DNA from: an uncultured Lachnospiraceae bacterium
Lineage (GTDB): Bacteria > Bacillota > Clostridia > Lachnospirales > Lachnospiraceae
Assembly (NCBI GenBank): GCA_947175775.1
Contig: CAMWNY010000051.1
Coordinates: 1 to 10,626, forward strand
DNA length: 10,626 nucleotides
Direction of reading: 5' to 3'
The stretch's first letter is position 1; each line of letters starts with the position of its first letter. The position numbers were made by a program, and so were the translations under genes. Of this stretch, positions 1-5,558 are shown piece after piece. The notes under the pieces were generated by a model that worked only from the letters and a program-made list of their open reading frames with translations, was not told the DNA's origin and searched no databases.

Positions 1-73
1 CTCCCTGCATATTCCCCGTCAGCACACCATAAACAATTCCAATAATCAGCATTCCGCCCCACAAATAATTCAT
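1..73 (-). CDS. spmA: Spore maturation protein A, N-terminal fragment
   Basis: Only the first 24 codons are inside the window; the gene continues past the left edge. The visible protein begins MNYLWGGMLIIGIVYGVLTG. This matches the conserved start of SpmA (nucleoside-recognition/Gate domain membrane proteins): a short MNYLW lead and then the first hydrophobic membrane segment. In Bacillus, SpmA and SpmB act in the forespore envelope and are needed for spore core dehydration. A GAAGAGG ribosome-binding site lies 12 nt before the ATG (86-92), a longer spacing than usual. Upstream, the reading frame stays open into the truncated intron reverse transcriptase that ends near position 149, so an automatic caller could extend this gene wrongly. 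I chose the ATG at 73 because the family homology begins there. A promoter in the remaining 75 nt is not obvious, so the intron scar may have altered its expression. Confidence 0.8.
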   Translation of the reverse strand, partial: MNYLWGGMLIIGIVYGVLTGNMQG

Positions 74-148
74 TCTGTCACAATACCTCTTCTCATTCCC
101 ATTATTAAAATTTATGTCAAAAACCCCAAAAAAGAACAATCGAGCAGG

Positions 149-834
149 AACTCCATCATCTGCGTATCTTTCAAAGGGCGCTTTAGGAAAATTTCTTATC
201 ATCCACATATCAAATACATAGTGCAGAAACATATTTGCTAACACCGGACTTATCACTCCACTCTGTGGTGTTCCAAACGTTCTTTCAATTATCTGTCCAT
301 CTCTTGTTACAAAGGGTGTTTCCAGCCATATTTCAATGTATAGACAAACCCACTTCTCTTTAATGTGTCGTTCCACTACTCTCATCAACAATTCATGATC
401 TATGTTATCAAACAATCCCTTGACATCTAATTCAATAACATAGCCGTATCTCCAACACCGTTTTCTTGTAGAATCGCATCAATGACTGACTTTTTGGGTC
501 TGTATCCATAAGAATCTTCGCTAAATATTGGTTCTACTACAGGTTCTACATACATTCTTGCAACCATTTGTGCAATTCTGTCCGAAATCGTTGGTATTCC
601 GAGCCTTCTTGTACCTCCAGTTTTCTTTGGTATTTCTACCGCCAATACTGGAGAAGGGAAATAGCTCCCTGAACTCATTCGATTCCATATCCTGTATAGA
701 TTATTGTTGAGTTTCTTCTCAAAGATTTCAAAATCAACACCATCTATTCCTGCACTGCCTTTGTTGGCTTTTACCCTTTTATAAGCCTCGATGACTACCT
801 TTTTGGGTATCTCGTATTGTTTGCTCTCGCTCAT
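149..834 (-). pseudogene. ltrA: Group II intron reverse transcriptase/maturase, frameshifted and truncated
   Basis: Remnant of an LtrA-type group II intron-encoded protein. The first 135 codons (834 to 427) carry RT domain signatures: KANKGSAGIDGVD, RRLGIPTISDRIAQ and EDSYGYRPKKS. The frame is then lost at about 470. The same protein resumes in the -1 frame with TRKRCWRYGYVIELDVKG, LFDNIDHELL, TFGTPQSGVISPVLANMF and FERYADDG. As I recall the family, two codons normally stand between the DAI and TR motifs; only two bases are present, so a net loss of 4 nt is likely. The catalytic YADD box is present, but homology stops right behind it. The rest of the RT fingers/palm, the thumb/domain X and any DNA-binding or endonuclease domain are missing. 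The usual TPQGG is TPQSG here. After the break the sequence runs in frame, without a stop, to the spmA start. The gene cannot make a working maturase. A sequencing error could explain the frameshift but not the truncation. Confidence 0.88.
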
Positions 835-1050
835 CCAATCCTCCTAGTCTCCTAGTTGTTTTCAGTATCAAGCAGAATGATGTTACCCCTTTGCTCCATT
901 GCCATTACAGCAATTTCATCACTACTACGGGCAGCTCCGCCCCTGTAGAGTACCTTTCTACTTTCGACCTCATCGTTCTGTGACTTGTATCTTTTCGATT
1001 TTCATTGCCCTACAGGTTCCCATGTTTCACACAGAAGCCTGATACATACA
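835..1050 (-). mobile_element. Group II intron RNA segment upstream of the maturase gene (partial)
   Basis: On the minus strand this stretch reads as structured intron RNA leading into the RT gene. Recognisable pieces are GAAACATGGGAACCTG (about 1014-1029), GATGAGGTCGAAAGTAGAAA and CTACAGGGGCGGAGCTGCCC followed by GTAGTAGTGATGA. This block, an A/G-rich run, a 'ggggcggagct' hairpin and then the RT start, is what I remember from clostridial group II introns whose RT begins like this one; I could not align it. An AGGAGACTAGGAGG Shine-Dalgarno region precedes the RT start codon. The right-hand limit is uncertain: the sequence loses its intron character between about 1040 and 1070. No domain V/VI 3' end occurs in the window, in line with the truncation after the RT. 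It may belong with the 5' intron end at 2301-2420 or to a second intron. Confidence 0.6.
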
Positions 1051-1368
1051 TTGTTATGGTACTTATATATTTATAGCAGGAATGCTTACTTATATATGTG
1101 GTACTCTCTGTTAGTCTGTCTTATGCATATAGTTATCTGAGGATATATGTGTTGATAGTGCTCATATACAGTTTTTAAGTAGCTATTGTATCTGAAGATG
1201 ATTGATGTTAACAAGTTATGCTGTCTGCTACAATGCCAGATTTAATCAATTTGATGATATTATCCTGAATAAAAGTATATAAAATCCACAATTTACCGGG
1301 GCTGGCTATCTGCTATTTTAATAAGGCATGGTTCATTTCATACCGGGACTTATCGGTATCTGTAAGCG
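1051..1368. other. AT-rich stretch with no recognisable gene
   Basis: About 300 nt between the C39-like peptidase stop and the intron fragment. It is rich in TATATA/ATATGTG steps and contains short partial repeats such as TTATATAT and GGTAC, but no ORF with family features, no clear terminator behind the peptidase gene and no convincing promoter for either strand. A small inverted repeat, ACCG/CGGT with an 8-nt gap, lies near 1341-1357 without a T-run. It could be decayed intron RNA (domain I-III sequence) or former intergenic DNA. Confidence 0.5.
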
Positions 1369-2013
1369 TCAGTTTATGCTGGAAACGCACCGAATCCCAT
1401 AGACCCGTTTCCCGTAGGCAGATAATGGCATGATTTCGTTCTGCAGAGGATCCATACAAAGATATTCGCCGTCCTGTGCGCCGACGATCAGCACATAGTG
1501 GAAACTGCCGAGGGTGTGGATCCGTACCCGGACGATCGGATAGCGTCCTTGGGAAAGGCAGGCGTCTATGATAGTTGATGAGGTTTCCGTATAAACGTCT
1601 ACCCGGTAATCGCCCAGTTCGGACAGACGGTTCCATAGAAGGTTTCCCTCCGCATCATATACATGTCCGGAAGAGAACGTCCTGTTCAGCGTGCCGGGAG
1701 TTTCCGTCAGACCGCGTTCCATGGAAAGAGCGCTTGCAATACAACTGACCAAACAGCCAGAGGAGCGCATCGTATAATCGGAACTGCCCAATTTATCATC
1801 GCTCCATTGTATATCGTCCTGCCTGTAGCAGATCGTTTCAGCGGCAGACAGGATGTTTTTGTCCTGCGGTGCTTGGACCTGCACACCGTTTCTCAGTCGG
1901 AGAAACAGAAAAAAGGTTCCTATAAACAGCAGACAGAGCGGGATTATCATGCCTGTCAAGAACGGATGGCCTGCCTGATGATTTTTACGTTTCCTGTTGT
2001 AATTGATTGACAT
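1369..2013 (-). CDS. Membrane-anchored C39-like (papain-fold) cysteine peptidase
   Basis: 214-residue protein. Residues 1-16 are basic (NRKRKNH) and 17-40 form one hydrophobic membrane segment, so the rest should lie outside the cell. The catalytic domain fits the Peptidase_C39-like (C39_2) family: DIQWSDDKLG leads into MRSSGCLVSCIAS with the presumed nucleophile Cys87, SFHYVLIVG supplies His172, and YLCMDPL supplies Asp188. In related proteins the first motif usually reads SSGCGPT; here GPT is replaced by LVS. These domains cleave peptide bonds or act as inactive binding modules; no substrate can be read from the sequence. There is no ABC transporter part, so it is not a bacteriocin exporter of the full C39 type. 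The start is supported by GAAGGAA about 8 nt upstream. A frameshifted small membrane-peptide gene lies 40 nt upstream, and group II intron remnants lie on both sides. Confidence 0.72.
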   Translation of the reverse strand: MSINYNRKRKNHQAGHPFLTGMIIPLCLLFIGTFFLFLRLRNGVQVQAPQDKNILSAAETICYRQDDIQWSDDKLGSSDYTMRSSGCLVSCIASALSMERGLTETPGTLNRTFSSGHVYDAEGNLLWNRLSELGDYRVDVYTETSSTIIDACLSQGRYPIVRVRIHTLGSFHYVLIVGAQDGEYLCMDPLQNEIMPLSAYGKRVYGIRCVSSIN

Positions 2014-2053
2014 TTCGCTAATTCCTTCTTATTTGAGATTTATGTTAACTATT

Positions 2054-2276
2054 TTACATGATAAAGACGCATTTGTACAGTTCCCGAGATCTGTTTCGGT
2101 TAAGATTTGTTGGTACTTCCAATTCCGCTTCCTTCTCATGCCAGCCCACGCCCACAGTATATGTAAAGATGTATAGGTCTGCGTCCCACCATCCTCATAA
2201 CCCTTTTTTACCGGAATCAGCAGCGGAACCACTGCTATTACTGCAAAGACAATAATGAGTTTCTTTTTCCCGCCAT
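2054..2276 (-). pseudogene. Small membrane-anchored/secreted protein gene, frameshifted
   Basis: A broken small gene. One frame reads KKKLIIVFAVIAVVPLLIP and then VKKGYEDGGTQTYTS, a signal-anchor start followed by the DGGT-x-x-Y pattern of small hypothetical proteins I recall from Lachnospiraceae. That frame has no proper start codon: the ATG at 2276 is out of frame by one base, next to a run of five A, and its AGGAG is only 2 nt away. After TYTS the sensible frame shifts again, at a TTT run near 2160, and continues FTYTVGVGWHEKEAELEV to a stop at 2054. Restoring one base in each homopolymer gives one continuous protein of about 75 residues. An alternative for the 5' end is a lost ATG at the GGG seven nt behind GGAG. 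The peptidase gene follows 40 nt downstream. Function is unknown. Homopolymer sequencing errors would give the same picture. Confidence 0.55.
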
Positions 2277-2300
2277 ATCTCCTGAAAGTTTAATTTGTGG

Positions 2301-2420
2301 AGCCCTCTGCACCCTTCAGATTTCACCTCACGATGAACACCCTTGCTGTTCAGCTATATACTTCCTTGTTACCTAGGCGTATTCGGGACTTTCACCCGTT
2401 AGAGCGCGCCCATGGCGCGC
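2301..2420 (-). mobile_element. Probable 5' end of a group II intron (fragment)
   Basis: On the minus strand this begins with a perfect 7-bp hairpin, GCGCGCC-ATG-GGCGCGC (2404-2420), then TCTAACGGGTGAAAGTCCCG, GCCTAGGTAACAAGGAAG, AAGGGTGTTCATCGTGAGG and TGAAATCTGAAGG. The order 5' hairpin, AACGGGTGAAAGTCCCGA, GTGTYCATCGTGAGGYG, AATCTGAAGG is what I recall from the start of many clostridial group II introns, where the first bases are usually GTGCG; here they would be GCGCG. It lies directly behind a terminator-like hairpin and its T-run, a site preferred by IIC-class introns. Homology fades at about 2313-2301, so only domain I sequence is left. The rest has been replaced by the small pseudogene and peptidase gene. 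Whether it is the missing head of the RT remnant at 149-1050 cannot be settled here. Confidence 0.55.
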
Positions 2421-2425
2421 AAACT

Positions 2426-2453
2426 AAAAAAACGCAAGCTCAACAGCTTGCGT
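2426..2453 (-). terminator. Terminator-like hairpin with T-run
   Basis: Perfect 9-bp stem ACGCAAGCT/AGCTTGCGT with a 4-nt loop. On the minus strand it is followed by seven T (2426-2432). It stands behind the acpP terminator and directly before the intron 5' end, so it may be a second acpP terminator or the original landing site of the intron. Confidence 0.7.
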
Positions 2454-2455
2454 TC

Positions 2456-2481
2456 AAAGAATTTGCATCTGCAAATTCTTT
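2456..2481. repeat. Perfect 26-nt palindromic hairpin
   Basis: AAAGAATTTGCA and TGCAAATTCTTT face each other across 2 nt, a perfect 12-bp inverted repeat. There is no T-run behind it on either strand, so it is not a standard terminator. It sits between the two T-tailed hairpins at 2426-2453 and 2515-2543; its role is unknown. Confidence 0.6.
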
Positions 2482-2514
2482 CTGAAATGATTTACACTGT
2501 CGCTAATTTCCTAT

Positions 2515-2543
2515 AAAAAAACAGCGTGTGTCCTCACACACGC
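2515..2543 (-). terminator. Rho-independent terminator of acpP
   Basis: Perfect 8-bp stem GCGTGTGT/ACACACGC with a 4-nt loop (2524-2543), followed on the minus strand after TG by seven T (2515-2521). It starts about 30 nt behind the acpP stop codon. Confidence 0.88.
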
Positions 2544-2574
2544 CTCAAAATAGCCAACAACCTTTTTCCCAAAA

Positions 2575-2808
2575 TTAAATATCCGCCCCCTGTTCACTCA
2601 GATATTCAATCACATCCCCAACCGTCTTTACACGCTTCTCAAGCTCCTCATATTGCATCTCGATGCCGTACTCATCCTCAAGCGCCATCACAAGCTCTAC
2701 CAAATCAATCGAATCTGCACCCAAATCATCCTTGAGTGACATGTCCTCACTAAGCTCCATACCGGACAAATGTAACTGTTCCTCAATAATTTCAAACACT
2801 CTTTCCAT
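2575..2808 (-). CDS. acpP: Acyl carrier protein
   Basis: 77-residue acidic protein of standard ACP length. It carries growing acyl chains as thioesters on a 4'-phosphopantetheine arm in the cytoplasm, normally for type II fatty acid synthesis. The attachment site is Ser33 in the motif DLGADSIDLVEL, with the usual acidic helix II (ELVMALEDEYGIEM) after it. The context has no fab genes, so it could serve fatty acid synthesis in general or a more specialised acyl transfer; the sequence looks like a generic FASII ACP. The start fits the family N-terminus. A GGAGGGG ribosome-binding site lies about 13 nt upstream, with a weaker AAAGG right next to the ATG. It has its own promoter (2912-2940), a leader of roughly 95 nt with a possible G-U-containing 8-bp hairpin (2856-2881), and its own terminator. 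It is therefore probably expressed independently of the operon upstream. Confidence 0.93.
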   Translation of the reverse strand: MERVFEIIEEQLHLSGMELSEDMSLKDDLGADSIDLVELVMALEDEYGIEMQYEELEKRVKTVGDVIEYLSEQGADI

Positions 2809-2911
2809 ACCTTTTACTCTACCCCTCCGTTTTTATTATCTGTACTGATTTTATAACGGCTGTTTTTTAACTCACAACCGCTGAGCATTTTTTAATATAT
2901 TGACAATGAGA

Positions 2912-2940
2912 AGTATATTATCACCGATTATATTTGTCAA
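2912..2940 (-). promoter_or_regulatory. Near-consensus sigma-A promoter for acpP
   Basis: On the minus strand, TTGACA (2935-2940) and TATACT (2912-2917) are 17 nt apart, an ideal housekeeping promoter. It begins 33 nt behind the rsmI stop. Inverted copies of TTGACAA lie at the -35 element (2934-2940) and around the expected start point (2900-2906), which could be a chance match or an operator. Confidence 0.82.
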
Positions 2941-2972
2941 CTTATTTCACAATAAATTTTTATTTAAAATTA

Positions 2973-3818
2973 TTATTTCTTTTTTACAAGGTATTGATAA
3001 ACCGCACTCTTGGAAATTCCCCTGTCCTTCGCAACCCGCTTCATTGCCTCTTTCTGCGCAATTCCCTGCGACTCATAAATCTCCATATGCTCCTCAATTG
3101 AAATATTCTGCCACTCCTCTTCCTGCTCCTGCTTAAATTCCGCAAAACTCTTGCCCTCAATCACAAGCACATACTCCCCCTTCGGCTCTTTGTCCTCAAA
3201 AAGAGCGCACGCATCGGAAAGCGTCGTCGGCACAACCTCCTCAAACTTCTTCGTTAGTTCACGGCAAAGCGTCAGCTTCCGATTCCCCAAAGCCTCAAAA
3301 AGCACACCCAGCGTCTGCTTCAAATGATGGGGCGCCTCATATAAAATCATCGTCCGCGACTCCTTTTTCAAGTCCTCAAGCACATTCCGCCTTTCCTTCT
3401 TGTCCGCAGGCAAAAACCCCTCAAAACAGAACCGTCTCGTGTTCAGCCCTGAAAGCGTCAGCGCCGTAATGCACGCAGCAGCGCCCGGAAGCGAAGTCAC
3501 GACAATCCCCGCCTCATGGCACATCCGCACCAAAACCTCACCCGGATCGGAAATCGCGGGTGTTCCGGCATCCGTAATCAGCGCGACATCCCTCCCCTCT
3601 AACATCTGCACAATCAAATATTGCGCCTTCTCTACTTTATTATATTCATGATAGCTCGTCATAGACGTATGTATTCCAAAATGATTCAAAAGTTTTATAC
3701 TGTTTCGCGTATCCTCCGCCGCAATCAAATCCACCGCCTGCAGCGTTTCCACCACACGCGGCGTCATATCGCCCAAGTTCCCGATAGGCGTTGCGCACAA
3801 AAACAATTTTCCCGACAT
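2973..3818 (-). CDS. rsmI: 16S rRNA (cytidine(1402)-2'-O)-methyltransferase
   Basis: 281 residues, the normal length for RsmI (YabC/YraL), a tetrapyrrole-methylase-fold SAM enzyme that 2'-O-methylates C1402 in the decoding centre of 16S rRNA. Family motifs are in order: LFLCATPIGNLGDMTPRVV (5-23), AAEDTRNS (33-40), TDAGTPAISDPG (82-93), SLPGAAACITAL (109-120) and FEGFLP (132-137). The C-terminal end, about 255-281, has RGISKSAVYQYL, a small helical module present in many Firmicute RsmI proteins. AGGAGG stands 6 nt before the ATG. It lies 33 nt behind the TrmN6-like gene and ends the RNA-modification/replication operon, the same relative order as in B. subtilis. No GC-rich terminator follows; an AT-rich stretch leads straight into the acpP promoter, so read-through into acpP is possible. 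Confidence 0.95.
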   Translation of the reverse strand: MSGKLFLCATPIGNLGDMTPRVVETLQAVDLIAAEDTRNSIKLLNHFGIHTSMTSYHEYNKVEKAQYLIVQMLEGRDVALITDAGTPAISDPGEVLVRMCHEAGIVVTSLPGAAACITALTLSGLNTRRFCFEGFLPADKKERRNVLEDLKKESRTMILYEAPHHLKQTLGVLFEALGNRKLTLCRELTKKFEEVVPTTLSDACALFEDKEPKGEYVLVIEGKSFAEFKQEQEEEWQNISIEEHMEIYESQGIAQKEAMKRVAKDRGISKSAVYQYLVKKK

Positions 3819-3851
3819 ATTCCGCCTCCTGATAATACCGTACCCCTGTAT

Positions 3852-4589
3852 CTAATACCCATATAAGCCATAAATCTCATCCGTGTAAACATTGGGCGCC
3901 TGATAAACAATCAGCGGCTTTTCCACCGTCATTCTCGGCTTTCCGCCGCGGCATCCTTCAATCAGTACCATATTTGGTTCCTTATCCACATAAGGATAAA
4001 CAAGCTGCATACGCTTCGGCTCCAATTTATAACGCGTCATTACCATAATTATTTCCGCCAAACGAAACGGACGATGCACCATAAAAAAATTTCCGCCCGT
4101 CTTTAACAGCTTTGCCGCATTCCGCACCACATCCTCAAGCGTACACAAAATCTCATGCCGCGCAATTGCCTTCGGCTCATTTGGGTTAGTCAGCCCGTGC
4201 TGCCCAATCATATACGGCGGATTGCAAGTCACCACGTCAAAGCTTGCCGCCGCAAAAAGCTGATCCGCCTCCTTAATATCACCCGTTACAATGTCAATTT
4301 TATCGGCAAGTCCGTTCAGCAGCACACTGCGCCGTGCCATGTCCGCACTCTCTTCCTGTATCTCAAGTGCCGTCAGATGCGCAGCTTTCGTCTTTGCCTC
4401 GAGCAAAATCGGAATAATCCCCGTTCCCGTGCCCAAATCAAGCACCCGCGCGCCCGCCTTCACCCGCGCAAAGCCGCTCAACAGCACTGCATCCATGCCA
4501 AAACAAAACTTCTCCGGATTTTGAATAATCCGGTATCCGTTACGCTGCAGGTCGTCAATTCTCTCATTCTCCTTTAACTCTACCTTCAT
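3852..4589 (-). CDS. TrmN6/YabB-type tRNA1(Val) (adenine(37)-N6)-methyltransferase
   Basis: 245-residue class I SAM methyltransferase. The SAM-binding loop is RVLDLGTGTGIIPILL (48-63). The catalytic motif for amino-group methylation is TCNPPYM (121-127), the N-P-P-Y signature of N6-adenine methyltransferases. The N-terminus, RIDDLQRNGYRIIQNPEKFCFGMDAVLL, matches the YfiC/YabB family, which in E. coli (TrmN6) methylates A37 of tRNA1(Val). Whether the substrate is the same in clostridia is inferred only. Its A of ATG is the last base of the ricT stop (TGATG), so the two are translationally coupled. In B. subtilis a GIY-YIG gene (yazA) sits between this gene and rsmI; here the gap is only 33 nt. 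Confidence 0.88.
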   Translation of the reverse strand: MKVELKENERIDDLQRNGYRIIQNPEKFCFGMDAVLLSGFARVKAGARVLDLGTGTGIIPILLEAKTKAAHLTALEIQEESADMARRSVLLNGLADKIDIVTGDIKEADQLFAAASFDVVTCNPPYMIGQHGLTNPNEPKAIARHEILCTLEDVVRNAAKLLKTGGNFFMVHRPFRLAEIIMVMTRYKLEPKRMQLVYPYVDKEPNMVLIEGCRGGKPRMTVEKPLIVYQAPNVYTDEIYGLYGY

Positions 4590-5518
4590 CAGTTATCGTC
4601 GAGCTTCGACTTTCCCTCCTGCTTTTCCTTCTTCTCAAGCTTTTCAAGCTCCTTTAATTCCTTTAACTCCTCATCGCTCATACCGTCATTCTTATCCCGC
4701 TTATGACGCCGCTTAAACCGCAATTGCTCCACCTTATACTCGCGAATTTCTTTCTCATCATCTACCTCGACAATTACCTTTACAAGCTGGCGCAGCACAT
4801 TCACGCTGTGCACCTCACCCTTCAGACCGTCATCTGCCGTCACAAAGTCACCCACATTCGGAAGCTTTTTGTTCAGATACTCATATGTATCCTCCTCATG
4901 CTTCAAACAGCACATCAGCCTGCCGCATACGCCCGAAATCTTCGTTGGATTAAGCGATAAATTCTGCTCCTTCGCCATCTTAATCGAAACCGGAATAAAC
5001 TCCGACAAATGCGTATGACAGCAAAGCGGCCTGCCGCAAATCCCGATACCGCCAAGTATTTTCGTCTCATCACGCACGCCAATCTGACGCAGCTCAATCC
5101 TTGTCTTAAACACAGACGCCAAGTCCTTCACAAGCTCCCTAAAATCAATTCTTCCATCCGCCGTAAAGTAAAACAGCACTTTATTATTATCGAATGTATA
5201 TTCTGCATCAATTAATTTCATATCCAAATTGTGCTTCTTAATTTTTTCAAGACAAATCTTAAACGCTTCTTTTTCCTTCTGCTTATTGGCTGCCTCCTGC
5301 TCCATATCCCGCTTATTTGCCACACGCAAAACAGGCTTTAAGGGCTGCACCACCTGCTCCTCCGAAACCTCTCTCGGATCACCGACTACCGTACCATACT
5401 CTATCCCCCGCGCCGTCTCCACAATCACATGGTCATTGCGCTTTACATCAAAATTCACCGGATCAAAAAAATAAATCTTACCCGCCGTTCGAAATCTCAC
5501 ACCAATTACTTTTACCAT
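4589..5518 (-). CDS. ricT: RicT/YaaT, PSP1-domain Fe-S protein of the Y-complex
   Basis: 309 residues. In B. subtilis RicT (YaaT) forms a complex with RicA and RicF that binds [4Fe-4S] clusters, promotes RNase Y-dependent mRNA maturation and supports sporulation and competence. The PSP1 core is seen in VKVIGVRFR, the ARGIEYGTVVGD segment (36-47) and TADGRIDFRELV (119-130). Two cysteine motifs are intact: GICGRPLCC (159-167: Cys161, 166, 167) and GVCGRLMCC (196-204: Cys198, 203, 204). After about residue 265 the tail is highly charged, with Lys/Glu runs such as KELEKLEKKEKQE, and is probably an extended helix or disordered. The start has a GAGG site about 9 nt upstream inside a 20-bp imperfect tandem repeat. 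It sits directly downstream of holB as in Bacillus, but yabA, which follows in Bacillus, is absent. Confidence 0.93.
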   Translation of the reverse strand: MVKVIGVRFRTAGKIYFFDPVNFDVKRNDHVIVETARGIEYGTVVGDPREVSEEQVVQPLKPVLRVANKRDMEQEAANKQKEKEAFKICLEKIKKHNLDMKLIDAEYTFDNNKVLFYFTADGRIDFRELVKDLASVFKTRIELRQIGVRDETKILGGIGICGRPLCCHTHLSEFIPVSIKMAKEQNLSLNPTKISGVCGRLMCCLKHEEDTYEYLNKKLPNVGDFVTADDGLKGEVHSVNVLRQLVKVIVEVDDEKEIREYKVEQLRFKRRHKRDKNDGMSDEELKELKELEKLEKKEKQEGKSKLDDN

Positions 5519-5556
5519 ATCTATCTACCTCACTTTTTATCTATATCCTTCACTTT
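5517..5556 (-). repeat. 20-bp imperfect tandem repeat in the ricT leader
   Basis: Positions 5517-5536 and 5537-5556 match at 16 of 20 bases. On the minus strand each unit has an AAGTGA-G-AGATA pattern with an SD-like purine core (AAGG or GAGG). The unit next to ricT supplies its ribosome-binding site. The repeat fills almost the whole holB-ricT gap. Confidence 0.6.
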
Positions 5557-5558
5557 GC

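Noticed and set aside
74..148. Sporulation sigma-E promoter for spmA (CATAAATT near 107-114)
   Set aside because: The -10-like octamer fits only partly and no matching -35 element is seen 14-15 nt upstream, so it is not supported.
1313..1636. 107-codon minus-strand frame overlapping the C39-like gene
   Set aside because: It overlaps the peptidase in another frame, is Arg/Pro-rich like a shadow frame, has no ribosome-binding site and no recognisable motif.
2029..2232. Open frame of 67 codons on the minus strand as an intact gene
   Set aside because: Its N-terminal half is the membrane-peptide frame, but after TYTS it enters a frame with no family character, while the coherent sequence continues one frame over. 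The ATG/GTG start is internal to the hydrophobic segment. Treated as a frameshifted pseudogene instead.
2900..2935. Forward-strand promoter starting with TTGACA at 2900
   Set aside because: No -10 hexamer at 16-18 nt spacing, and there is no forward gene downstream; the match comes from the inverted TTGACAA copy.
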